8,279 nt of DNA from Deferribacteraceae bacterium (GTDB lineage Bacteria > Chrysiogenota > Deferribacteres > Deferribacterales > JAISNW01): NCBI GenBank assembly GCA_031278965.1, contig JAITJJ010000067.1, positions 1-8,279 on the forward strand, written 5' to 3'. Every line of letters starts with the position of its first letter. Positions within the stretch are counted from its first letter, which is position 1. The notes beneath the pieces are model-generated. The model did not search any database, was not told the origin of the DNA, and saw only the letters and a list, made by a program, of their open reading frames with translations. Made by a program: the position numbers and the translations under genes. Positions 1 through 6,667 of the stretch are shown one piece after another.

Positions 1-2
1 GC

Positions 3-56
3 ACCGGAAAAATCCCGTATAATGAAATATTGTCCAAGAGACTTAATTTAGCATGA
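3..56 (+). CDS. possible 3' end of an upstream gene (partial)
   Basis: The third forward frame is open from the window edge to TGA at 54-56 and reads TGKIPYNEILSKRLNLA. A TGKI followed by basic and leucine-rich residues is reminiscent of the C-terminal lysine loop of AMP-forming acyl-CoA synthetases (usual form: TxTGKI plus basic residues), but 17 residues are far too few to assign a family. The first forward frame is also open until 51, so an open frame here is weak evidence by itself. The reading is an inference; the DNA to the left would settle it. Confidence 0.25.
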   Translation, partial: TGKIPYNEILSKRLNLA

Positions 57-145
57 TTTTAAGAGCAAACTTAGTTGTAATTCCATAAAACACCCCAAAA
101 ATCGTATGCGAATGATAAAACATGCCTTAACTCTGTCAAAAAAAC

Positions 146-167
146 AGGAACAAACGAAATTGTTCCT
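146..167. repeat. perfect 8-bp inverted repeat upstream of lepA
   Basis: AGGAACAA (146-153) and TTGTTCCT (160-167) are perfect inverted arms around a 6-nt loop. It lies 12 bp upstream of the TTGACA box of the putative lepA promoter. Read on the minus strand, the second arm is followed after one base by seven T residues, the form of an intrinsic terminator. Read on the plus strand there is no good T tract. It could be an operator, or a terminator that blocks leftward transcription. Confidence 0.45.
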
Positions 168-179
168 TCCATACATTTC

Positions 180-208
180 TTGACAATCTTATATATTAAC
201 TCTATTCT
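180..208 (+). promoter_or_regulatory. putative sigma-70 promoter of the lepA operon
   Basis: A perfect -35 box TTGACA (180-185) is followed after 17 bp by TATTCT (203-208), which matches four of six -10 consensus bases. Transcription would begin near 214-216, leaving a leader of only about 11-13 nt that starts at or inside the Shine-Dalgarno sequence. That short leader is a reason for caution. A perfect TATAAT also occurs at 18-23, but its -35 region would lie outside the window. Confidence 0.45.
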
Positions 209-226
209 GCAACGGAGGCAATATTG

Positions 227-2032
227 ATGAAGCGGGAATTGATCAGAAATTTCAGCATAATAGCCCATATAGATCATGGAAAGTCCACCCTTGCCGACCG
301 GCTTATAGAGTTCACCGGCGCCCTTTCCGAGCGCAAGATGAAGGCGCAGGTGCTTGACAGTATGGATATAGAAAGAGAGCGCGGAATCACTATAAAGGCA
401 CAGACCGCCCGCCTCCACTATAAAGCCTCTGACGGCAATATATATCAGTTTAACCTCATCGACACCCCGGGTCATGTGGATTTCACCTATGAGGTATCCC
501 GAAGCCTTGCAGCGTGTGAAGGCGCTTTGGTGGTAGTGGACGCATCGCAGGGGGTTGAGGCGCAAACCATTGCCAACGCCTTTATGGCGGTGGATCAGAA
601 TTTGGAGTTAATCCCCGTTATAAATAAGATTGATCTTCCGCAGGCGGATCCTTTAAGGGTAAAAAAAGAGATAGAGGATGCCATCGGGATCGACTCCTCC
701 GGTGCGATCCTCGCAAGCGCCAAAGAGAAGGTCGGCACTTCCGAGATATTGGAGGCGATAGTTGAGAGGGTGCCCCCCCCTAAGGGCGATATTAACGCCC
801 CCCTCAAAGCAATGATCTTTGATTCCTGGTATGATCCATATCAGGGAGTTGTGGCGTTGGTGCGTCTGGTGGACGGTTCTTTCAGACAGGGCGATAAAGT
901 GATGTTTATGTCAAGCCGCGCCGAATATGAGATAGCCGAAATGGGGGTTTTCACTCCCGCTCCCCAAAAGGTGGATTCCCTTTCTGTGGGCGAAGTAGGT
1001 TTTTTCACCGCCGCCATAAAAGATGTTCGCGAGGTCAAGATTGGCGATACCGTAACCCATAGCAAACGCCCCGCGAAGGACGTTTTTCCCGGCTTTAGAG
1101 TGGTTAAGCCGGTGGTGTTCTGCGGGCTCTACCCGGTGGATCCAAAAGAGTTTGAAGAGCTTCGTGATGCTCTGGAAAAGTTGATTTTAAACGATTCTTC
1201 TGTAACCTTTGAACCGGAAAGCTCGATTGCCTTGGGCTTCGGCTTTCGCTGCGGCTTTTTGGGGCTTCTGCACATGGAGATCATTCAGGAGCGTCTAGAG
1301 CGTGAGTTTGCCCTTAACCTTATATCCACCGCTCCGACTGTGGTTTTTAGGGTGAATAAAACGGACGGAACCGTTTTAGAGGTGGATAATCCCGCTCAAC
1401 TCCCTCCCGTTACAGAGATAGAAACCATTGAAGAGCCGTATATAACAGCCTCTGTTATCCTCCCTTCCGAATACTTGGGGGGAGTTATCGGGCTTCTTCA
1501 GGCAAGGCGGGGAGTTCAGCGTAATATGCGGTATATGAGTGCGGAGCGTGTTATTCTAGAATACGATATCCCCCTTATGGAAGTTGTTACGGATTTTTAT
1601 GACAGGCTGAAATCCGTATCACGGGGGTATGCTTCCTTTGATTATGATTTTGCGGAGTATAGGGCAAGCGAACTTGCAAAACTTGATATATTGATAAATA
1701 AAGATCCGGTGGACGCACTAAGCGTGATAATCCATAAAGATTCTCTCGTATATAAAGGGCGAGAACTTGTGGAGAGGATGAAAGATGTGATACCCCGTCA
1801 GATGTTTGAAGTGGCAATTCAAGCCGCGGTGGGAAATAAAATCATTGCGCGCAGCACCGTAAAGGCGTATCGTAAAGATGTAATCGCCAAATGTTACGGC
1901 GGTGATATAACTAGAAAACGCAAATTGTTGGAAAAGCAGAAAGAGGGCAAGAAACGGATGAAACAGATAGGTCAGATAGATATACCTCAAGAGGCGTTCT
2001 TGGCGGTATTGAAAATAGGCGGGGACAAGTGA
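227..2032 (+). CDS. lepA: elongation factor 4 (LepA), ribosomal back-translocating GTPase
   Basis: LepA is a translational GTPase that binds the ribosome and is implicated in back-translocation, ribosome assembly and initiation. All G motifs are present: AHIDHGKS (13-20), RERGIT (50-55), DTPGHVDF (79-86, catalytic H83), NKID (133-136) and SAK (164-166). Beta-barrel and EF-G III/V-like domains follow, then the LepA-specific C-terminal domain ending in the conserved YGGDITRKRKLLEKQKEGKK region and IPQEAFLAVL. At 601 residues it has normal family length. ATG at 227 is preferred over the TTG three bases upstream, because GGAGG at 214-218 sits 8 nt before ATG but only 5 nt before TTG, and family members start with K-x-x-I-RNFSIIAHIDHGKS. 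It is the first gene of the operon and overlaps lepB. A run of eight C residues (773-780) is in frame. Confidence 0.98.
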   Translation: MKRELIRNFSIIAHIDHGKSTLADRLIEFTGALSERKMKAQVLDSMDIERERGITIKAQTARLHYKASDGNIYQFNLIDTPGHVDFTYEVSRSLAACEGALVVVDASQGVEAQTIANAFMAVDQNLELIPVINKIDLPQADPLRVKKEIEDAIGIDSSGAILASAKEKVGTSEILEAIVERVPPPKGDINAPLKAMIFDSWYDPYQGVVALVRLVDGSFRQGDKVMFMSSRAEYEIAEMGVFTPAPQKVDSLSVGEVGFFTAAIKDVREVKIGDTVTHSKRPAKDVFPGFRVVKPVVFCGLYPVDPKEFEELRDALEKLILNDSSVTFEPESSIALGFGFRCGFLGLLHMEIIQERLEREFALNLISTAPTVVFRVNKTDGTVLEVDNPAQLPPVTEIETIEEPYITASVILPSEYLGGVIGLLQARRGVQRNMRYMSAERVILEYDIPLMEVVTDFYDRLKSVSRGYASFDYDFAEYRASELAKLDILINKDPVDALSVIIHKDSLVYKGRELVERMKDVIPRQMFEVAIQAAVGNKIIARSTVKAYRKDVIAKCYGGDITRKRKLLEKQKEGKKRMKQIGQIDIPQEAFLAVLKIGGDK

Positions 2033-2670
2033 GCGCCGCTAGGGAAAGTAAATTTTCAATAAAAGAGAGGGTTATATCTCTCTTTGGTTCAAAAAATAAA
2101 ACGGAGAGCGTCAACGTCATTACGGACGCTAAACCCAAAAGAGGGATAAAAGATTTTATCGATTCTCTTATCATAGCTTTTGTAATAGCCATGTTTATCA
2201 GAACATTCTTTATCAGCGCCTACCGAATCCCATCCGGCTCTATGGAGGACACCCTCCTAATAGGGGATCATATTCTGGCAAGCAAGATACACTATATCGT
2301 AAGCGATCCTAAGTTTGGGGATATTGCTGTTTTTGAATATCCGCTGGAACCGGACAAAGATTTTATAAAGAGGGTGATAGGGGAGCCGGGGGATCGTATC
2401 CGTTTTGAGGGTAAAACCATATATCGCAACGGGGAACGCCTCACGGAACCCTACGCTAAATTTTATACCATGTTTGGCGATGATTTTCGGGAGTTTACGG
2501 TGCCGGGCGGGTATTACCTGATGCTGGGAGATAACCGCGATACCAGCTTTGACGGGCGCTATTGGGGGTTTGTGCCCCGAAACGCCTTTAAGGGGAAGTC
2601 GCTTATTATATATTTTTCTCTGGCGGGTAAGGGGCTAGCTCTTAATCGTATGTTCTCCCTCACCAGATAA
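2029..2670 (+). CDS. lepB: signal peptidase I
   Basis: This membrane-anchored serine protease (family S26) removes signal peptides from exported preproteins at the outer face of the inner membrane. A basic cytoplasmic N-terminus is followed by one hydrophobic segment (about 44-62), then box B PSGSM with nucleophile S71, box D around KDFIKRVIGEPGD with general base K114, and box E GDNRDTSFDGRYWG (167-180). At 213 residues it is a compact form with one predicted membrane segment, where Escherichia coli has two. It starts with GTG at 2029, overlapping the lepA stop as GTGA, which implies translational coupling; lepA-lepB adjacency is also seen in Escherichia coli. No ATG start fits better, because the next in-frame Met is in the middle of the membrane segment. 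Confidence 0.96.
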   Translation: MSAARESKFSIKERVISLFGSKNKTESVNVITDAKPKRGIKDFIDSLIIAFVIAMFIRTFFISAYRIPSGSMEDTLLIGDHILASKIHYIVSDPKFGDIAVFEYPLEPDKDFIKRVIGEPGDRIRFEGKTIYRNGERLTEPYAKFYTMFGDDFREFTVPGGYYLMLGDNRDTSFDGRYWGFVPRNAFKGKSLIIYFSLAGKGLALNRMFSLTR

Positions 2671-2689
2671 TCTAACTCGAGGAAAAGAT

Positions 2690-4516
2690 ATGTGCGGGAT
2701 AGTTGGTTATTTTGGGAAGAAAGACGCCGTTAAAGCTCTGTTGGACGGTTTATCCCGCCTTGAGTACCGCGGATATGATTCCGCAGGGGTTGCAATCCCG
2801 GATGGGGACAGCGTATCCATAATACGCACCGTGGGGAAGCTGGAAAACTTAAAAGCCGCTTTAAGCACAAAGAATATAAAGGCAAATATGGGGATAGGCC
2901 ATACTCGTTGGGCAACACACGGCAGACCCTCTGAAATAAATGCCCACCCCCACCGATCGGGGAGTATCGTCTTAGTCCATAACGGGATTGTGGAAAACTA
3001 CATAGAGCTTAAAGAATCCCTTGAAGAGAGCGGCTATAGCTTCATCTCTGACACAGACACAGAGGTTTTGGCGCATTTGATAAGAAGTCTTTACCGCGGT
3101 GATCTCTTCTCCGCTCTTCGGGATGCGGTTTCCAAAGTCAGAGGTTCCTATGCCATAGCCGTCATAGATGCGGATAAAAGAGACAGAATAGTCGTTACCC
3201 GCCGTGATGTTCCGCTGGTTTTAGGCGTTGATGATATAAACGGGGAATATATAGCCGCAAGCGATATCCCCGCCGCCCTAAATATCACAAGGGATTTTAT
3301 AATGCTGGAAGATGGCGGATTTGCTCAAATTTCAGCAGACGGGGTTACGGAGTATAACCCCGCTGGTGAGATTATCCAGAAGAAGATCACCCATATTGAC
3401 TGGGATCCAGTTATGGCGGAGAAAGACGGATACCCGGACTTTATGCTCAAAGAGATAAACGAACAACCGAGAACGTTGATGGATACCTTGCGCGGCAAGA
3501 TAATCCCCGACGAAGGAAAAATTTATCTCGGCGAACTTGAGGGGCTTAAATCAAAAGCCGGAGAATTGGAGAGGATTGTTATAGTCGCCTGCGGAACATC
3601 CCTCCACTCCGGCATGATTGGGAAATTATATATAGAAAGTTATGCTATCCTTCCGGTAGAGGTGGATATAGCCTCTGAATTTTTACAGCGGAGTCTTCCG
3701 CTCTCGGACAAGGTTCTTGTTATCTGCATAAGTCAATCCGGTGAAACGGCAGACACCAAACAAGCCCTCCGTCTTGCAAAGAAACGGGGGGCTAAAGTGG
3801 CGGCAATCTGCAATGTGCTGGGCTCTGCCATAGCAAGCGAGGCGGATTACTGCATTTACACCCACGCGGGACCGGAGATTAGCGTTGCCTCCACAAAGGC
3901 GTTTACCTCACAAACCATAGTTCTCCTCCTATTCTCCCTCTGGTTGGGGGAACAGCGGGATGTTTTGGGAAAAAAAGCAATATCGGAGATATTAAACGAT
4001 CTCCTGCATATCCCCGACAAGTTAAAAGCTATCTTTGCGGATCAAGAAAATATAAAGTCAATAGCGTTAAAATATATCCATGCGCCCTCTTTTCTCTTTA
4101 TAGCGCGGCATTATAACTACCCGATAGCTTTTGAAGGAGCGTTAAAGTTAAAGGAAATATCGTATATCCATGCGGAAGGGTATTGCTCCGGGGAGTTAAA
4201 ACATGGTCCCATTGCCCTTTTAAGTGATAACTTCCCCGTAATGGTTTATGCTCCCGCCGGCACGGTGAAAGATAAGGTTTTTTCTGCTATAGAAGAGGTT
4301 CAAGCCCGCGGGGCGTCGGTTATTGCGGTAATATCTGAGGATGCCATTCCCCCTTCCCAATGCTCCGATATTATAAGGATACCGGAAACAAGGGAGGAAC
4401 TTTCAGTCCTCCTTACGGTTGTTGTATCTCAGCTTTTCGCCTATTATGCGGCAAAAGGGCTCAACCGCGATGTGGATAAGCCGAGGAACCTGGCAAAAAG
4501 CGTAACCGTGGAGTAG
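2690..4516 (+). CDS. glmS: glutamine-fructose-6-phosphate aminotransferase (isomerizing)
   Basis: GlmS converts fructose-6-phosphate and glutamine to glucosamine-6-phosphate, the first step toward UDP-GlcNAc for peptidoglycan and lipid A. Residues 2 to about 225 form a class II glutamine amidotransferase domain: nucleophile C2 exposed once Met is removed, HTRWATHG (71-78), the oxyanion-hole region HNG (97-99) and DTDTE (122-126). Two SIS sugar-isomerase domains follow, with CGTS (301-304), SQSGETADT (348-356), LKLKEISYIHAEGY (485-498), GELKHGP (501-507) and the C-terminal DKPRNLAKSVTVE carrying the conserved K604. The 608-residue length is typical. GAGGA at 2679-2683 lies 6 nt before ATG, and the gene starts 19 bp after lepB. 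No glmS ribozyme could fit in that gap, so this copy lacks that type of control. Confidence 0.98.
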   Translation: MCGIVGYFGKKDAVKALLDGLSRLEYRGYDSAGVAIPDGDSVSIIRTVGKLENLKAALSTKNIKANMGIGHTRWATHGRPSEINAHPHRSGSIVLVHNGIVENYIELKESLEESGYSFISDTDTEVLAHLIRSLYRGDLFSALRDAVSKVRGSYAIAVIDADKRDRIVVTRRDVPLVLGVDDINGEYIAASDIPAALNITRDFIMLEDGGFAQISADGVTEYNPAGEIIQKKITHIDWDPVMAEKDGYPDFMLKEINEQPRTLMDTLRGKIIPDEGKIYLGELEGLKSKAGELERIVIVACGTSLHSGMIGKLYIESYAILPVEVDIASEFLQRSLPLSDKVLVICISQSGETADTKQALRLAKKRGAKVAAICNVLGSAIASEADYCIYTHAGPEISVASTKAFTSQTIVLLLFSLWLGEQRDVLGKKAISEILNDLLHIPDKLKAIFADQENIKSIALKYIHAPSFLFIARHYNYPIAFEGALKLKEISYIHAEGYCSGELKHGPIALLSDNFPVMVYAPAGTVKDKVFSAIEEVQARGASVIAVISEDAIPPSQCSDIIRIPETREELSVLLTVVVSQLFAYYAAKGLNRDVDKPRNLAKSVTVE

Positions 4517-4520
4517 GCGA

Positions 4521-5114
4521 ATGAAGCGCAAAGGCCAGCTTTTTGTTATAAGCGCTCCCAGCGGAGCGGGAAAAACTACATTGTGCAATATGCTTTTGGC
4601 AGAGTTCAAAAACATCTCTTACTCCATATCTTACACAACCAGAGCTCCGAGGGCAAAAGAGGTGCACGGCAAAGATTACTATTTTATAGATATTCTGGAG
4701 TTTGAAGCTATGATCTTAAAGGGCGGTTTTATAGAATACGCCAAAGTGCACGGGAATCTCTACGGCACTTCAAAAGCTGCAGTCTTTAAAAGTCTGGAGT
4801 TGGGGAGGGATATCCTCCTTGATATAGATGTTCAGGGCGCTATGAGGATAAAGCAGGAAACCGGGATAGGGGTATATGTATTTGTAAATCCGCCCTCCAT
4901 TGAGGTATTGCGGGAGCGTCTGCAAAAGAGGAACGACACGGCGGGCGAGAATATAGATCTCCGCCTTAAAAATGCCGAGATAGAACTGACACGCTTTATG
5001 CACTACGATTATATTGTTGAAAACAATATATTAGAGCGTGCTTACCGTCAGTTGTCAGCCATATATATTGCGGAAACTTGCAAGTGCGCTCTTTTAGATA
5101 TGAAAGATGAATGA
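4521..5114 (+). CDS. gmk: guanylate kinase
   Basis: Guanylate kinase phosphorylates GMP to GDP with ATP, supplying GTP and (p)ppGpp pathways in the cytoplasm. It has the P-loop SAPSGAGKTT (11-20), the GMP-binding region SYTTRAPR (37-44) and FIEYAKVHGNLYGTS (70-84), the DIDVQGA motif (101-107), and the lid with RLQKRND (133-139). Its 197 residues are near the family norm of about 200. GGAG (4510-4513), inside the last codons of glmS, is 7 nt before the ATG, and only 4 bp separate the two genes, so translation is probably coupled. In many bacteria gmk is followed by rpoZ; here it is followed by hairpins and decayed DNA, so the operon appears to end at gmk. Confidence 0.97.
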   Translation: MKRKGQLFVISAPSGAGKTTLCNMLLAEFKNISYSISYTTRAPRAKEVHGKDYYFIDILEFEAMILKGGFIEYAKVHGNLYGTSKAAVFKSLELGRDILLDIDVQGAMRIKQETGIGVYVFVNPPSIEVLRERLQKRNDTAGENIDLRLKNAEIELTRFMHYDYIVENNILERAYRQLSAIYIAETCKCALLDMKDE

Positions 5115-5140
5115 ACGGACAACATTCACATAAACCTCAT

Positions 5141-5176
5141 CTTTTTGCTTGCCGCAAAAAGACAACGGTCTTTTGC
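5141..5176 (+). terminator. overlapping hairpins after gmk, possible operon terminator
   Basis: CTTTTTGC (5141-5148) pairs perfectly with GCAAAAAG (5154-5161) over a 5-nt loop. The same GCAAAAAGAC (5154-5163) can instead pair, with one bulged A, with GTCTTTTGC (5168-5176) over a 4-nt loop. The two stems are mutually exclusive. Neither is followed by a clean U tract, so this is a tentative terminator for the operon (or, read leftward, for the decayed adhesin gene). Confidence 0.35.
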
Positions 5177-5185
5177 AGGCATGTT

Positions 5186-5208
5186 ACGGTTCGGAGGCTC
5201 CGAACTGT
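5186..5208. repeat. strong short hairpin downstream of gmk
   Basis: ACGGTTCGGAG (5186-5196) and CTCCGAACTGT (5198-5208) are inverted arms around a single central base, with one G-U pair. Folded as RNA this is a stem of about ten pairs with a three-base loop. No T run follows on either strand. It sits between the convergent gmk and the adhesin remnant, and may act with the preceding hairpins as a transcription end or RNA-stabilising structure. Confidence 0.4.
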
Positions 5209-5243
5209 GAACAAAAGGCGTTATTGTTGAGAAGCATCAATCA

Positions 5244-5830
5244 TTATTCCTCCCAGCATAATATCGTATATCCGGAAGTTGGCATCTTCCAAGGGTGGCA
5301 GCATCGCACGAAACAGTTGTTCCGTTGCAGAACTGCCTGCCAAGCCCGCCCGAACCGTCTCCATTTACCGGGGACGCATAAGTTGATTGTTCTTTTAGCT
5401 CTGCTTACGTCTTGCTTGTGCCGTTTTCCGAATTAGTTGTTCCGCCGTATACGGCGCCGTTTATCGTCATAGTGTTCAAAGCAAAATTGTTTTCTGCCGT
5501 ATTGTCTGCGCTTGTACCTCGCCGACAATGCGATTTACATCCAAGCTTCCGGCAACTGAAGTATTTATGGCGGCGTTGTTTATGATTTTAGTTCCATTTT
5601 GAACAAATCTTGCGATACCGCCGGTATTGTCAAAATCGCCGCTGACATTTCCAACTGCGTAACCCTTTGAAATTATGGAAGAATGCCTAACGCCTCCCGC
5701 TATACTGCCGATACTAGCAGGGGAACCGTTAACGTCTGCGGTTGAGTAACTGTTTGAAATGCTGGAGTTGTTGTAAAGGTCCCCCGCGATACCGCTGACA
5801 ATCATTGCGCCGTTGATAGCTGTTTGTGAT
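5244..5830 (-). pseudogene. 3' remnant of a GLUG-type repeat surface protein (adhesin)
   Basis: From 5790 down to 5530 the minus strand encodes three tandem 29-residue repeats, each starting IAG/IAR. The first two contain the GLUG-like pattern SSIS-NSY-T-DVNG and SIIS-GYAVGNVSG. Such repeats form a beta-solenoid in large secreted or surface proteins. The reading frame then breaks. A single-base loss near 5517 separates RIVGE from TSADNTAENNFALNTMTING, an in-frame TAA lies at 5405-5407 between SKT and AELKEQSTY, and a further shift is needed to reach PWKMPTSGYTILCWEE with its stop at 5244-5246. That ending (PWKMP, GY, W) is how many GLUG-repeat proteins end. The 5' end is cut off at the inverted repeat at 5831-5846, so an element interrupted the gene. 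There is no signal peptide or start. The remnant is certainly non-functional. Confidence 0.75.
5530..5790 (-). repeat. three tandem 87-bp (29-residue) GLUG-like repeats
   Basis: The units are 5704-5790, 5617-5703 and 5530-5616. Each encodes 29 residues beginning with IAG, IAG and IAR, and the next unit begins IVGE before the frame breaks. Conserved spacing without indels inside the repeats shows that this part decayed least. The third unit has lost the aromatic and glycine positions of the motif. Confidence 0.7.
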
Positions 5831-5846
5831 AGGTGATAGTTGCAAA
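5831..5846 (+). repeat. left terminal inverted repeat
   Basis: AGGTGATAGTTGCAAA pairs with the right copy at 6481-6496 (14 of 16 positions). It lies only 11 bp beyond the stop codon of the IS1595-like remnant. Confidence 0.6.
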
Positions 5847-5857
5847 TAGGATTGATT

Positions 5858-6183
5858 TTATATAGCCAGCAAATTGTCTTTCTGAGTGTGTGAAACAGAG
5901 AAAAAGCGGCCTGCTTGAGTCGTCATCAGCTTAAAAATATCATCAACCACAGACTTATCAGCACTCCCATAGGCCTTGGAAAAGAGAGCGTTATAACGAA
6001 TATATCGTAGCCACACCACGAGCCGCGTCAAGCCGTTCTTTGATGAAGCTGTGAAATCCATTGTCCTTGTTGATCTGTTTGGTGGTTGCGACTGTGCATT
6101 TGTCCGCCAACACGCCTCTGGTTCCCATCGCACAGAACAACGGTATTTTCAGAAACTCTGTCACCGAAAACGGTCAAAATTTC
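5858..6183 (-). pseudogene. C-terminal remnant of an IS1595 (ISXO2-like) family transposase, frameshifted
   Basis: Read across frames, the minus strand gives VFGDRVSENTVVLCDGN, then VLADKCTVATTKQ and NGFHSFIKERLDAARGVATIY, then RYNALFSKAYGSADKSVVDD with its stop TAA at 5858-5860. This resembles the C-terminal half of DDE transposases of the IS1595/ISXO2 group, which carry a DG motif, an HSFIK/HSxxK stretch and a GVATxYLNRYNALFS ending. At least two single-base shifts are required, one after CDGN (near 6122) and one in the ATIY/RYNA junction (near 6000). The N-terminal zinc ribbon and the first catalytic Asp are missing, because the 5' side ends at the quasi-palindrome. It is inactive. The family call rests on remembered motifs, without alignment. 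Confidence 0.65.
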
Positions 6184-6244
6184 GAGAGTATTTACTAATG
6201 AATAGATTTATGTTATAATTCATCATTAGATACTCTCGGAAATT
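6178..6244. repeat. 67-bp quasi-palindrome between two transposase remnants
   Basis: The left arm (6178-6202) and right arm (6219-6244) are inverted copies over about 25 bp, with three mismatches and one bulge, around a 16-nt AT-rich loop. The innermost exact core is CGAGAGTAT / ATACTCTCG. Each transposase remnant starts in one arm and reads outward. It may be a bidirectional terminator, a minimal palindromic element, or the scar of a template-switch event joining two elements. Confidence 0.65.
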
Positions 6245-6464
6245 CTTTATCCAATTTCTGGCTCTTATCTATGTATCCTATATCCATAAACATATGAGTG
6301 AGCACAAGTTATTCCGCAATTATACAATGCAGTCGCTGCTTGAAGGCATTGATGCAATTGAATGCTATGGATACAAGGGACACCGCCCACATTTGAGTGA
6401 AATAACACAAAAACAACGAAACTTGTTTGATTGTATGGATGTCCCGCCGCCTGCTACGCTATAA
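6219..6464 (+). pseudogene. C-terminal remnant of an IS1634/IS4-like family transposase
   Basis: After a TAA at 6216-6218 the plus strand is open to TAA at 6462-6464. It reads KFFIQFLALIYVSYIHKHM, then an LFRNYTMQSLLEGIDAIE stretch, a GYKGHRPHLSEITQKQRNLF segment and a final VPPPATL. The hydrophobic (x)FxxFxALIxxSYI block followed by basic residues, 'YTxxxLLxxLD-IE' and 'ITKKQRxLxxxLGVxPP' is the standard C-terminus of IS1634-type (IS4 superfamily) DDE transposases. Only about the last 80 of some 500 residues remain, with no in-frame stops or shifts in that part. The N-terminal part and all catalytic Asp/Glu residues are absent, so it cannot work. The right terminal repeat begins 16 bp after the stop codon. 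Confidence 0.75.
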
Positions 6465-6480
6465 TTTACGGGAGTTCAGG

Positions 6481-6496
6481 TTTGTGACTATCACCT
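6481..6496 (-). repeat. right terminal inverted repeat
   Basis: TTTGTGACTATCACCT is the inverse of the left copy (14 of 16 positions). It lies just past the stop of the IS1634-like transposase tail, which is where the right end of such an element is expected. Confidence 0.6.
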
Positions 6497-6502
6497 TTTT
6501 GA

Positions 6503-6658
6503 TTGCTAGTGAACTGCAAAACTAGGGAAAGGGTTGGGATTTACGTTCACGATTACAGACACAAAATTGGAAAGCAGTATATTTACTCTGTTTTCAAGGT
6601 TGGCACGCTGGATATCAATCGGTAGTTAGAATTTTTTAAAAACTTCAAGGCATATTAA
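6503..6658 (+). pseudogene. unidentified coding-like stretch with one in-frame TAG
   Basis: From 6503 (TTG, or GTG at 6509) one frame runs to TAG at 6623-6625, giving about 40 residues including VGIYVHDYRHKIGKQYIYSV and FKVGTLDINR. After the TAG the same frame continues LEFFKNFKAY to TAA at 6656-6658. The amino-acid balance looks protein-like and the TAG may be a nonsense mutation in an old gene end. I do not recognise a family and see no good ribosome binding site. It may be chance; the opposite strand is also partly open here. Confidence 0.25.
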
Positions 6659-6667
6659 TTTTTTTTC

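Larger units (their letters stand above)
5831..6496. mobile_element. 666-bp insertion-sequence remnant bounded by 16-bp inverted repeats
   Basis: AGGTGATAGTTGCAAA at 5831-5846 is the inverse of TTTGTGACTATCACCT at 6481-6496 with two mismatches, and the ten outermost bases match exactly. Between them lie two outward-reading, 5'-truncated transposase tails, an IS1595-like one on the minus strand and an IS1634/IS4-like one on the plus strand. The left boundary coincides with the point where the GLUG coding sequence is lost, as expected for an insertion. I see no clear target duplication: the flanks are TGTGAT on the left and TTTTGA on the right. The repeats most likely belong to the IS1634-like element, but I cannot confirm that. 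Confidence 0.6.

Noticed and set aside
773..780. Run of eight C residues in lepA, possible slippage or phase-variation tract
   Set aside because: The reading frame is intact, encodes the expected PPP, and lepA is not a phase-variable gene type.
1442..1458. Perfect 7-bp hairpin ATAACAG/CTGTTAT inside lepA
   Set aside because: It lies within well-conserved coding sequence and has no T tract; most likely chance.
2671..2689. Possible glmS ribozyme or other riboswitch before glmS
   Set aside because: Only 19 bp separate lepB and glmS, far too short for a ribozyme of about 150 nt.
5149..5436. A 95-codon open frame on the plus strand after gmk
   Set aside because: It is antisense to the GLUG adhesin remnant, has no recognisable motif or good ribosome binding site, and its composition looks like a frame shadow.
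5443..5456. Perfect 14-bp palindrome CGCCGTATACGGCG
   Set aside because: It falls within codons for the NGAVYGG-type segment of the adhesin remnant and is explained by codon choice, with no promoter nearby.
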